DNA from: a virus
Length of the DNA: 25,672 bases
IMG/VR virus record: IMGVR_UViG_3300044858_006072
Span: 1-25,672 of that record
Strand: one strand, 5' to 3'
The number at the start of each line of letters is the position of its first letter. Positions within the stretch are counted from its first letter, which is position 1. Below, one piece after another: positions 6,001 through 11,835 of this stretch. The position numbers and the translations under genes are program-made. Under the pieces are notes generated by a model. It was not told where the DNA came from. It searched no databases and worked only from the letters and a program-made list of their open reading frames with translations.

Positions 6001-6597
6001 TTATTCGTCGGGGTAGGCCTCGCGCAGCATCCGCACCACCAGCTCCACATCGCCGCGATTGATCACGCCGTAGGCATGCAGGCGCGTGGAAAATGCCCGC
6101 ACTTCGGCCTCGAGGTCGTTATAGGGTGGCGGGACGGGCAGGCCGGCGGCATCGAACCAGGCGACGATATCGCGGATATCCATTTTGCGGAGAAATTTAG
6201 TCAGGCGCTCGGGCGCGATGATCGCCGGCGACTCGCCGGCGCGCAGGCGGTCGATCTCCTCGGCGGTGAGCACGTTGCCGGTGAAGAGCCCGATCTGGCG
6301 CGTGCCGTGCAATTTGCAGCGGGCGACCATCGTCGCGAAGACAGTGGCGAGGGCGGGGGAGGGGGTGGGGGAGGGCGTGCAGATACTCCCACCCTTTTTT
6401 TCATCGGTCCTCATCAGCAAGTAATCGACCGTGACCTCGAAGATATCCGCGAGCTTATCGAGCTCCTGGTCTCCAGGTCGAGACCGTTCGAGTTCCCAAT
6501 TAGCAATCGACCCGTCAGTCAGCCCTAGCTTCTCTGCTAAGACCCGTCGTGGCATATCTCCTCTAAGATCTCTCAGTCGTTTTCCGTTAAACGGCAT
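6001..6597 (-). CDS. XRE-family phage repressor (CI/ImmR-like)
   Basis: A 198-residue repressor. I start it at ATG 6597, preceded by a GGGGGAAG run and fitting a promoter at 6619-6647; a longer frame to 6681 would run through that promoter and two operators. Residues 1-66 are an XRE helix-turn-helix (VLAEKLGLTDGSIANWELERSRP, of which GLTDGSIANWE is the recognition part). A Pro/Ser/Thr linker lies at about 74-82. The C-terminal half, with LTAEEIDRLRAGESPAI, may hold a second worn HTH. No S24 (LexA-type) peptidase motif is visible, so release probably depends on the ImmA-like protease encoded next to it. It should bind the TTGAA-N5-TTCAA sites in front of it. Confidence 0.9.
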   Translation of the reverse strand: MPFNGKRLRDLRGDMPRRVLAEKLGLTDGSIANWELERSRPGDQELDKLADIFEVTVDYLLMRTDEKKGGSICTPSPTPSPALATVFATMVARCKLHGTRQIGLFTGNVLTAEEIDRLRAGESPAIIAPERLTKFLRKMDIRDIVAWFDAAGLPVPPPYNDLEAEVRAFSTRLHAYGVINRGDVELVVRMLREAYPDE

Positions 6598-6615
6598 TTG
6601 CTTCCCCCACTGGCA

Positions 6616-6630
6616 TTGAATGTAATTCAA
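6616..6630. promoter_or_regulatory. Operator O1 (TTGAA-N5-TTCAA)
   Basis: A perfect 15-bp site that covers the -10 box of the repressor promoter. Binding here would repress the repressor gene itself. Its centre is at 6623, 38 bp from O2. Confidence 0.75.
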
Positions 6631-6647
6631 ACACGGTCTTTTTGCAA
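6619..6647 (-). promoter_or_regulatory. Leftward promoter of the repressor operon
   Basis: On the - strand, TTGCAA (6647 to 6642) and TACATT (6624 to 6619) are 17 bp apart, each matching four of six consensus bases. The start would be near 6612, about 15 bases before the repressor ATG. Confidence 0.65.
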
Positions 6648-6653
6648 GTCGTA

Positions 6654-6668
6654 TTGAAAAATCTTCAA
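6654..6668. promoter_or_regulatory. Operator O2 (TTGAA-N5-TTCAA)
   Basis: A second perfect 15-bp site, centred at 6661, midway between the two divergent promoters and exactly 38 bp from both O1 and O3. It lies upstream of both -35 boxes. Confidence 0.75.
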
Positions 6669-6686
6669 ATATTTGGTTCAACCATA

Positions 6687-6715
6687 TTGACGTGAAGGTA
6701 CTTCAAGGCTAATAC
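6687..6715 (+). promoter_or_regulatory. Rightward early promoter
   Basis: TTGACG at 6687-6692 and TAATAC at 6710-6715 with 17 bp between. It should start near 6722 and drive the early operon from the Cro-like gene at 6754. Operator O3 fills its spacer and O4 overlaps its start, so repressor binding should shut it off. Confidence 0.65.
6692..6706. promoter_or_regulatory. Operator O3 (GTGAA-N5-TTCAA)
   Basis: One mismatch from the O1/O2 pattern; the inner bases add symmetry (TGAAGGTACTTCA). It sits between the -35 and -10 of the rightward promoter, centre 6699. Confidence 0.7.
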
Positions 6716-6729
6716 TGAGTGAGCTTCAA
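6715..6729. promoter_or_regulatory. Degenerate operator O4 (CTGAG-N5-TTCAA)
   Basis: The right half-site is perfect and the left half matches three of five bases. It overlaps the end of the -10 box and the expected start of the rightward promoter. Its centre is 23 bp from O3, off the 38-bp rhythm. Confidence 0.45.
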
Positions 6730-6753
6730 GCTGGTGGGGCTGGAGGGGTGGAT

Positions 6754-6978
6754 ATGAGTAAGTTGCTTCAAGCTCGGACGGACGCAAAGATCAGGACTCA
6801 CGCGGACATGCTGAAGATTCTGCAGGATGAAGAGGGTGTGAAACTGACTGACCCGTCCATTATTTCGCATTACGAGGCTGGACGCGTGACGCCACCGACG
6901 AACACAAGCATAGCAATTGTTCGCGTTCTTCGTCGTCGCAAAGTGCTGACAAGCGTTGAAGATCTCTTCGGTTTGTGA
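6754..6978 (+). CDS. Cro-like small DNA-binding protein
   Basis: A 74-residue protein. GGAGGGG at 6742-6748 selects ATG 6754 over a GTG two codons earlier. It starts MSKLLQARTDAK and contains an XRE-like helix-turn-helix: THADMLKILQDEEG, then PSIISHYEAGRVTPP as the recognition helix and turn, then IAIVRVLRRRKVLTSVEDLFGL. It is the first gene of the rightward operon, divergent from the repressor, which is the classical Cro position. It probably binds the same operators and limits early or repressor transcription. Length and position fit Cro/antirepressor-type proteins; which of them it is cannot be told. Confidence 0.75.
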   Translation: MSKLLQARTDAKIRTHADMLKILQDEEGVKLTDPSIISHYEAGRVTPPTNTSIAIVRVLRRRKVLTSVEDLFGL

Positions 6979-7004
6979 GAAATCTTCACACCTGGAGGGG
7001 TGAG

Positions 7005-7196
7005 ATGAGCCATCTGCAGACGCATGGGCCCCGGATGCACCCGGTGCGGACGGGGGAGCGGGTGTGGCACTGCGCTGAGTGTCACGAGCTGGTGTCGGTG
7101 GATGAAGTGGTGGAGCACGCGGGGGCGATGGCCGAGCAGGCGTCGCAGGATTTGGCGGTGATGCGACGGGAGCGGGAGGGGGGGACTGGTGAGTGA
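7005..7196 (+). CDS. Small zinc-ribbon-like early protein
   Basis: A 63-residue protein. GGAGGGG at 6994-7000 selects ATG 7005; an earlier in-frame GTG at 6975 would overlap the previous stop with no better site. The middle holds WHCAECHELV, a C-x2-C knuckle with a flanking H, and a later H in EVVEHAG, so it may bind one zinc. The end is a charged helix (MAEQASQDLAVMRRER). Its last codons overlap the start of the next gene, so the genes are coupled. No known family is recognised. Confidence 0.65.
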   Translation: MSHLQTHGPRMHPVRTGERVWHCAECHELVSVDEVVEHAGAMAEQASQDLAVMRREREGGTGE

Positions 7197-7686
7197 GAAG
7201 GCGCTGTTAACGCTGGAGGAAGCCGCGGCCTACCTGCGGGTGTCGGCGCGCACGGTGGAGCGGCTGGTGAGCCCGACGACGGTGCGGATCATCCCGCTGC
7301 GGCACGTGCACATCGGCGGCGAGAAGGGCCTGCTGCGTTTCCGGCGGAGCGACCTGGACTACTACGTGGATCGGCTGGCGCGGGCGAGTGTGCCGGCGCC
7401 GCCTCCCCCGCCGCCGGAGAAGCGCGGGCGGGCAAAGAATACGCCGCGAGCGGAGCCGCTGTCGCTGGCGCCGCCGGCGCGGGTGGGGAATATGCGGCCG
7501 ATCCCGATCGACCTGCCGGTGGACGCGGACGAGGGGCTGGTGGACTGGCTGGCGGTGCAGGAGGCGGCGGAGCGGGAACGTGAGCAGGCGGACCGGGAAC
7601 TGGCGGATACGCCGGTGGCGGATGTGGCGGTGGCTGATCCGCTGGACACGATGCCGGGGATGCCGGCGTGGGAAGCAGTGGGATGA
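7189..7686 (+). CDS. Excisionase/MerR-like helix-turn-helix protein
   Basis: A 165-residue protein with GTG start at 7189, overlapping the previous gene by eight bases. Residues 5-63 fit the HTH_17/excisionase fold: LLTLEEAAAYLRVSARTVERLV, a wing with HIGGEKGLLRFRRSDLDYYVDRL. Such domains bend or bind att DNA (Xis) or serve as regulators. A proline run (PAPPPPPP) separates it from an acidic, alanine-rich C-terminal part that is longer than in plain excisionases (usually 60-90 residues). It may direct excision with the integrase or regulate early genes; its place three genes into the early operon suits either. Confidence 0.75.
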   Translation: MSEKALLTLEEAAAYLRVSARTVERLVSPTTVRIIPLRHVHIGGEKGLLRFRRSDLDYYVDRLARASVPAPPPPPPEKRGRAKNTPRAEPLSLAPPARVGNMRPIPIDLPVDADEGLVDWLAVQEAAEREREQADRELADTPVADVAVADPLDTMPGMPAWEAVG

Positions 7687-8345
7687 GTACGATGACAGAG
7701 GCACGGCGCCGGCTGGAAGCTCGCGCGATCGCGCGGAGGCTGCAGTCGTCGACGGCGCCGCCGGTGGTGATCTACGGCAGCCACGGGGTGCGGGTGACGC
7801 TGGTGGGGGGCCCGCCGGCGATCCGCCTGGAGGTGATGCCGCATGGGCGCAGCCAGTGGGAGCTGGTGCAGCAGGCGACCTTCACGGAGACCGGCGCCAT
7901 CAATGCCATGATCGACGGGGTGCACGGGTTAGTGCTGGCGGCGAACGAGACGCTGCAGGGGGATGACCCGTTGCCGGCGGACGGCGTGGTGGCGGTGGCC
8001 TACGGGCTGCGACTGGTGGTGACCGGGGATTTTCTATTGCGCCTGGAGGCGCTGCCGGTGGGCGCCGAGGCCTGGCTGCTGGTGAGCAAGGCGCTGGTGG
8101 ACAATCAGGGCTGGCTGGGGCTGCTGGCGATGCTGAGCGGGATGAAGGAATCGGTGCGGACGACGCTGCTGGGCATCCTGGCGCTGCTGGACGCGGAGCG
8201 GGCGGCGCAGGACCGGGCGCCGGTCCCGCCGGCGGCGCCGCCGGGACCGGAGGCAGTGGAGGAGCTGATTTCGGTACCGGCGGCGCCCGGGCGGACGCGG
8301 CGGCGGAAGGGAGGGAGCGATGACGACCACCCTGCGTTCCGATGA
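7683..8345 (+). CDS. Early protein with two copies of a G-x-x-W module
   Basis: A 220-residue protein starting at ATG 7683 (ATGA overlap with the previous stop). No known family is recognised. It contains two similar stretches: IRLEVMPHGRSQWELVQQAT with a following helix, and LRLEALPVGAEAWLLVSKAL with a following helix. Each is strand, turn with G and W, strand, then helix. The same stretch occurs once in each of the proteins at 8320, 8639 and 9320, so this protein looks like an internal duplication within that set. The end is proline-rich then basic (RTRRRKGG). Function unknown; its place before the replication genes suggests an early host-takeover or DNA-linked role. Confidence 0.7.
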   Translation: MSTMTEARRRLEARAIARRLQSSTAPPVVIYGSHGVRVTLVGGPPAIRLEVMPHGRSQWELVQQATFTETGAINAMIDGVHGLVLAANETLQGDDPLPADGVVAVAYGLRLVVTGDFLLRLEALPVGAEAWLLVSKALVDNQGWLGLLAMLSGMKESVRTTLLGILALLDAERAAQDRAPVPPAAPPGPEAVEELISVPAAPGRTRRRKGGSDDDHPAFR

Positions 8346-8637
8346 GTCGCTGCGCGCGGAGATCGCGCGCCGGCGGGAGGAGGCCGCGGCAGGGGCGGCG
8401 CACGTGGCGGCCGGGCATCGCTACGTTATCATCGAGATTGGGACGATACGGCTGGTGCACGCGGGGGGGCAGATTCTGTTGCAGACGAACGCGTGCGGCA
8501 CCTGGTGCACGGATCGGACGGTGGAGACCGCCGATCGGCAGGCGGTGCTGGGGCTGATCATCGACATGATCGATCTGGACGAATGCTTGTACGACTACCT
8601 GGTGGGCGCCGGGTTGGTCGAAGATTTGGAGGTGTGA
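8320..8637 (+). CDS. Early protein with one G-x-W module
   Basis: A 105-residue protein; GGAGGGAGCG precedes ATG 8320, and the first 26 bases overlap the previous gene. After a helical N-terminus (SLRAEIARRREEAAAGA) comes the module IRLVHAGGQILLQTNACGTWC, then ETADRQAVLGLIIDMIDL. The end, YLVGAGLVEDLEV, closely matches DLVGAGIVDDPGW in the next gene, so the two are probably tandem duplicates. Third-position G/C bias supports coding. The family is not recognised and the function is unknown. Confidence 0.7.
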   Translation: MTTTLRSDESLRAEIARRREEAAAGAAHVAAGHRYVIIEIGTIRLVHAGGQILLQTNACGTWCTDRTVETADRQAVLGLIIDMIDLDECLYDYLVGAGLVEDLEV

Positions 8638-8638
8638 G

Positions 8639-8974
8639 ATGCAGTTGTCTCCGTTCGGTGAGCGCATGGCGCGGCGGGTTGAAGCGGCGTTGGTCTCGGC
8701 GATGGCGTTAGCTTGGTGGTTCCCGGTGACCTTCGATTTGGGGGGCGGGGAACGCCTGGTGCACTTGGGGGACTCGCTGCGCCGAGAGATCGACTTGGGG
8801 GGCGGGCAGTGGTCGGTGCTGGGATCGGCCAGCGTGTTTGAGGCGCCACGGCTGCGGGCGTTGCTGGCGACGGTGCCGGCGATGCCGGCGGAGGCGTGGG
8901 ACGACCTGGTGGGGGCGGGGATCGTGGATGATCCGGGGTGGTATGAGGAGGTGGCACGTGGACAAGAAGCGTGA
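8639..8974 (+). CDS. Early protein, paralogue of the gene at 8320
   Basis: A 111-residue protein starting one base after the previous stop; GGAGGTG spans the junction. It shares ERLVHLGDSLRREID...GQWSVLG with IRLVHAGGQILLQTN...GTWCTDR in the gene at 8320, and both end in L-V-G-A-G-(L/I)-V-(E/D)-D. These matches in the same order indicate tandem duplication with strong divergence. No catalytic motif, membrane segment or signal is visible. Function unknown. Confidence 0.7.
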   Translation: MQLSPFGERMARRVEAALVSAMALAWWFPVTFDLGGGERLVHLGDSLRREIDLGGGQWSVLGSASVFEAPRLRALLATVPAMPAEAWDDLVGAGIVDDPGWYEEVARGQEA

Positions 8975-9194
8975 ACCGGTGCCCGTGTTTGACGACGGGC
9001 AGGACGCTGTGTTGACCTGTGGGGACGATTGCCAGCGCTGGGCGCCGGAGTCAACGGACAACCCGCGGTGTCCGCACGGCACGTGCTCCGGCAATGCCCA
9101 CCCGGGCAGCCGGGGGAATTGGGTGCTGCGGAATGATCCGTACGCCACGCGGTGTTTGTACATTGTGAAGCGCCAGGCGGTGGGGATCGCGTAG
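8958..9194 (+). CDS. Small cysteine-rich early protein
   Basis: A 78-residue protein. GTG 8958 is chosen because GGAGG stands eight bases before it and the reading MDKKREPVPVF starts cleanly; the same frame extends upstream only as an arginine/cysteine-rich shadow of the previous gene. It overlaps that gene by 17 bases. Cysteines occur as C-x3-C (CGDDC), C-x4-C (CPHGTC) and one more near the end, with H residues nearby, which suggests zinc binding. W-A-P-E-S-T-D-N-P-R lies between the pairs. The family is not recognised. It is followed by a long hairpin, so it may close a sub-operon. Confidence 0.65.
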   Translation: MDKKREPVPVFDDGQDAVLTCGDDCQRWAPESTDNPRCPHGTCSGNAHPGSRGNWVLRNDPYATRCLYIVKRQAVGIA

Positions 9195-9211
9195 TGGAGC
9201 TGGCGCTGCAT

Positions 9212-9253
9212 CCTGGGCCTGCGGGGTTGGTGAGTCTCCTCCGCGGGCCCAGG
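9212..9253. terminator. 13-bp hairpin before the first 32-bp element
   Basis: 9212-9224 pairs with 9241-9253 (one G-T pair) around a 16-base loop. A T-run (9280-9284) comes only 26 bases later, so it is not a textbook terminator. It lies in the 125-bp gap between the genes at 8958 and 9320 and may slow or end part of the early transcript. Confidence 0.45.
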
Positions 9254-9273
9254 CTGGAGCGTTGGGAGCCGTA

Positions 9274-9305
9274 CCTTGATTTTTGGGATTTTGGGATTAC
9301 CTTGA
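9274..9305 (+). repeat. 32-bp A+T-rich leader element, copy R1
   Basis: CCTTGA at both ends, exactly 26 bp apart, with two GGATT units between. The copies R2 (9862) and R3 (12436) share 28 or 29 of 32 bases with it. It lies 14 bases before ATG 9320 and stands out in G+C-rich DNA. Confidence 0.75.
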
Positions 9306-9319
9306 GATTGGAGGCTGTG

Positions 9320-9820
9320 ATGACGGATGAGACCCCTCGAGTAGATGAGGCGGCTGGCACGGGTTCGGCGGCGGAGGAGCCGTGTGATGGCGTGTGCCAG
9401 TCGTGTGAGGCATTTGGGACGCTGCGGGCGGAGATGACGCCGCACCAGTTCCGGGTGCTGGCGAAGTGCGATGACGGGACGTGGGCGGTGCAGGATAGCG
9501 TGGATCTGGACGACATGATCCGCGTGCTGGCGCTGGCGGAGACGTTCAGCCGGTATGCCAGGAACGTGAAGACGATGGTGACGAAGCATTTTCTGATGAA
9601 GGCTGCGCGGTTCAAGTGCGACCGTGAGTGCCCGCATGACGCGGGGACGGCCGGCGGCGTAGAGGCGGACGCTGGTGACCAGGTTGGCCCTGCTGACTCG
9701 ATTGACCTGCAGGTGAGCGAGCTGGTGCGGACGACGATCGAGGAGATGAATGCGAAGCTGCTGTCGATCGGGATCTGCGCGAAGATCGATGTGGTGACGA
9801 TACCGGTGCCGCGCGGGTGA
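9320..9820 (+). CDS. Early protein with Cys clusters and one G-T-W module
   Basis: A 166-residue protein. TTGGAGG before ATG 9320 sets the start; the frame also runs further upstream but only across a hairpin and the R1 element. C22, C26, C29 (CDGVCQSC) and C100, C104 (CDREC, then PH) could bind zinc. Between them is FRVLAKCDDGTWAVQDSVDL with a following helix DDMIRVLALAETF, matching the module in the genes at 7683, 8320 and 8639. The end is a helix-strand unit (IEEMNAKLLSIGI, AKIDVVTIPV). Function unknown. Having R1 in its leader suggests shared control with the genes at 9904 and 12467. Confidence 0.7.
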   Translation: MTDETPRVDEAAGTGSAAEEPCDGVCQSCEAFGTLRAEMTPHQFRVLAKCDDGTWAVQDSVDLDDMIRVLALAETFSRYARNVKTMVTKHFLMKAARFKCDRECPHDAGTAGGVEADAGDQVGPADSIDLQVSELVRTTIEEMNAKLLSIGICAKIDVVTIPVPRG

Positions 9821-9861
9821 CCGGGAGGGGCTTGGCCGAGGAGGGGCGGCCAGGGTCCGGA

Positions 9862-9893
9862 CCGTGAGTTTTGGGATTTGGGGATTACCTTGA
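9862..9893 (+). repeat. 32-bp leader element, copy R2
   Basis: Differs from R1 at three of 32 positions; the left end reads CCGTGA, the right end CCTTGA. Its right end runs directly into AAGGAGAG, the Shine-Dalgarno for ATG 9904. Confidence 0.75.
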
Positions 9894-9903
9894 AGGAGAG
9901 TAA

Positions 9904-10338
9904 ATGATGAGTGAATTTCAGGCTTCGTCAGTGCAAGATCAGGAAGCGCTTGACGGCACGCCGGCGCATGTGGTGGCACTGGGCGGGGCGATTGATATTC
10001 GTTTCCAGTGCGGGCCCATCGCTGATGTGGGAGTGAACGGGACGACGATCGAGGCGGTTGCGCTGGCGTTGGGGCAATGGATCGACGAGGGGTGGAGGGG
10101 ACGAACCAGGTCTAGCGTGCCACCGCGTTGCATCCTGCCGGAGGAGGGGCCGGCAGGCTGGAGCGGGGAGGACGGCGATCCGCTACTAACGCGGGCTACC
10201 GGCGCATGGGGTAGCGATGGAGTGTCGTGTAATCCTGTCCCGGGGCGTGGTCCTGTTTGCGCTGGTGCGCGCCCCGGGCATCGATCGGCGCGGGTGGCGC
10301 CGGCGACGGAGGCAAGTATAGCGACTGAATTAGGCTGA
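9904..10338 (+). CDS. Early protein of unknown function, doubtful C-terminal half
   Basis: A frame of 144 residues; AAGGAG at 9893-9898 fits either ATG 9904 or ATG 9907. The first 60 residues look real: AHVVALGGAIDIRFQCGPI followed by GTTIEAVALALGQWIDEG, distantly like the strand-helix module of the preceding genes. From about residue 63 (WRGRTRSSVPPRC onward) composition changes to Pro/Gly/Arg-rich and third positions lose their strong G/C bias. The gene may have been cut by a deletion or frameshift, with read-through into non-coding DNA. No family is recognised. Confidence 0.5.
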   Translation: MMSEFQASSVQDQEALDGTPAHVVALGGAIDIRFQCGPIADVGVNGTTIEAVALALGQWIDEGWRGRTRSSVPPRCILPEEGPAGWSGEDGDPLLTRATGAWGSDGVSCNPVPGRGPVCAGARPGHRSARVAPATEASIATELG

Positions 10339-10433
10339 TACTGCGCGGGAAGACGCGCGGTGTTTTGTGCTGCGTGGGTGCAGGGTGTGTGCAGGCGGGG
10401 ACGCGCGGGGGGCAGGGGGGCGAGGGCGGACCT

Positions 10434-10464
10434 GTCGTGGTGTGGCGCGCCTGGTTAGAGGGCG
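10434..10464 (+). repeat. Duplicated 31-bp leader, copy L1
   Basis: GCGCGCCTGGTT-(A/G)-GAGGG plus flanking bases match 10752-10782 at about 25 of 31 positions. It lies 15 bases before ATG 10479. Confidence 0.5.
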
Positions 10465-10478
10465 CTGGGAGGTGTTGG

Positions 10479-10694
10479 ATGGCGGTGGCCAAGCGGTGGC
10501 TGTGTTGGAATCCGGGTGGGAAATATCCGACGCGTGAGCACGAGACCCTGGGGGCGGCGGTGGCAGAAGCCAAGCGCCTGGTGGAAGAGCGCCAGTGCCG
10601 CGAGGTGCACGTGCTGGAAACGGTGACGGTGGTGGTGCCGCAGTTGCGGCCGGTGGCGGTGCTGGAGATGCCGGTGGATCCGTTTGCGGAGTAG
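10479..10694 (+). CDS. Small early protein of unknown function
   Basis: A 71-residue protein. GGGAGGT at 10467-10473 selects ATG 10479; the frame is open further upstream but is Gly/Cys-rich there with no start signal. It begins MAVAKRWLCWNPGG, continues with a helix (LGAAVAEAKRLVEERQ) and ends in a strand-rich part (EVHVLETVTVVVPQ) with PVDPFAE. Third-position G/C bias is strong. It precedes the replisome organiser gene and shares a 31-bp leader with it. No known family. Confidence 0.6.
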   Translation: MAVAKRWLCWNPGGKYPTREHETLGAAVAEAKRLVEERQCREVHVLETVTVVVPQLRPVAVLEMPVDPFAE

Positions 10695-10751
10695 CGCCTG
10701 ACCTGATTGACCTGGTTGATTGGAATGACCGGTGATTTGTGCTGGGAGACC

Positions 10752-10782
10752 GGCGTGGTTGCGCGCGCCTGGTTGGAGGGTG
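10752..10782 (+). repeat. Duplicated 31-bp leader, copy L2
   Basis: Similar to L1 at 10434-10464 and includes the GGAGGG that serves as ribosome site for ATG 10786. Just upstream (10699-10730) is a run of short repeats built on GACCTG(A/G)TTGA. Confidence 0.5.
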
Positions 10783-10785
10783 TGT

Positions 10786-11835
10786 ATGCCGAACCGTATT
10801 CTGAAGGACTCTATCTGTACCAGTGAGACGATCGAGGGGTTGACGGACGCGGAGGAGGTGTTTTTCTATCGGCTGCTGGTGCAGTGCGATGATTACGGGC
10901 GCTTTGATGCGCGGCCGGCGGTGATTCGGGCGCGGCTGTACCCGATGCGGATCGACCAGGTGAGCGAGGCGGATGTGCTGGCGCGGCTGGAGGCGCTGGT
11001 GGCGGCGGGGCTGATTCTGTTGTACCAGGTGGAGGGGCGCGCCTACCTGCAGGTGACGACGTGGGAGACCCACCAGCAGGTGCGCGCAAAGAACAGCAAG
11101 TTCCCGCCGATGCCTGCAGGTGCGCGCGATGGATTGCCGCCTTCGCGCGCCTGCCAGCAGATGATATCAGATGCCAGCACATGCACCCGAGAAGCGAGAA
11201 GCGAGAAGCGAGAAGACGATACCCGAGAAGCGAGCAGCGTCACGCCCGAGGAGGCGCGCGTGGGCCCGCACGAGGCGGCAGCGGCGGCTGGGGGTGGTGA
11301 TGACGCGCTGGGAACGGCGGAGTACGCGGGGGAGCCGGTGGTGGGGCGGTTTGTCCGGGAGGTGTGGGCGCCGGCGTTTCCCGCGGCACCGCTGTTGTGC
11401 TCGACGCTGACGGGGCAGGCGCTGGCGGACTTTGAGCGGGCGATTCTGCAGCATGCCCGGGCGCCGGCCGGGGTGGAGGGGCTGCTGGAGGAGATGCGGC
11501 GGCGGCTGCTGGGGGGCGGCTATCGGGAGCGGGTGTTGGCGAAGATGGCGGGCCAGTGGCACGCCAAAGTGCTGGGGTACCTGACGCAGACGGTTCGGGG
11601 GATCTGGGAGGATGGCCATGATGCTCAATCAGGGGCTGTGCGCGGCGGTGCGGGAGCTGGCGGAGGGCGGGTTGGCCCTCGAGGACACATCGGGCCGGCG
11701 GCCGCCGACGATTACGTCGGCGTGGTCGGCGGGGTGCACGGGGTCGACGAGGCGCTGCGGGCCGCTCTCGTTGGCGGAGATCGAGGGCCTGGTGACCACG
11801 GCGGAGTGCGCGGGAGCGGTGGGGGTGGAGGCTGA
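10786..11835 (+). CDS. Phage replisome organiser / replication initiator (DnaD-like)
   Basis: A frame of 349 residues from ATG 10786 (GGAGGG upstream). The first 110 residues are the conserved winged-helix start of phage replisome organisers: MPNRILKDSICTSETIEGL, EEVFFYRLLVQCDDYGRFDARP, then a strand and W-E-T-H-Q-Q-V-R-A-K. The family binds the phage origin and recruits the helicase loader, here encoded next. Residues about 113-185 are a loose linker; about 185-275 form a helical domain (VREVWAPAFP, LEEMRRRLLGGGYRERVLAKM, VLGYLTQTVRGIW). After residue 277 the frame becomes Gly/Val-rich while lying over the loader gene, so the real protein may end near 11620 or that tail may be non-functional. 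Confidence 0.85.
   Translation: MPNRILKDSICTSETIEGLTDAEEVFFYRLLVQCDDYGRFDARPAVIRARLYPMRIDQVSEADVLARLEALVAAGLILLYQVEGRAYLQVTTWETHQQVRAKNSKFPPMPAGARDGLPPSRACQQMISDASTCTREARSEKREDDTREASSVTPEEARVGPHEAAAAAGGGDDALGTAEYAGEPVVGRFVREVWAPAFPAAPLLCSTLTGQALADFERAILQHARAPAGVEGLLEEMRRRLLGGGYRERVLAKMAGQWHAKVLGYLTQTVRGIWEDGHDAQSGAVRGGAGAGGGRVGPRGHIGPAAADDYVGVVGGVHGVDEALRAALVGGDRGPGDHGGVRGSGGGGG

Noticed and set aside
6598-6681. N-terminal extension of the repressor to 6681
   Set aside because: The extension would cover the repressor promoter and operators O1 and O2, and the HTH domain starts right after ATG 6597.
7900-9979. Long - strand open frames opposite the early genes (7900-9615 and 8708-9979)
   Set aside because: Low-complexity Pro/Ser/Arg composition, no ribosome sites, and they oppose a run of coupled + strand genes.
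10339-10371. Terminator after the 9904 gene (GCGCG-GGAAGA-CGCGC then GGTGTTTT)
   Set aside because: Only five pairs, with four bases before a four-T run; too weak to call.
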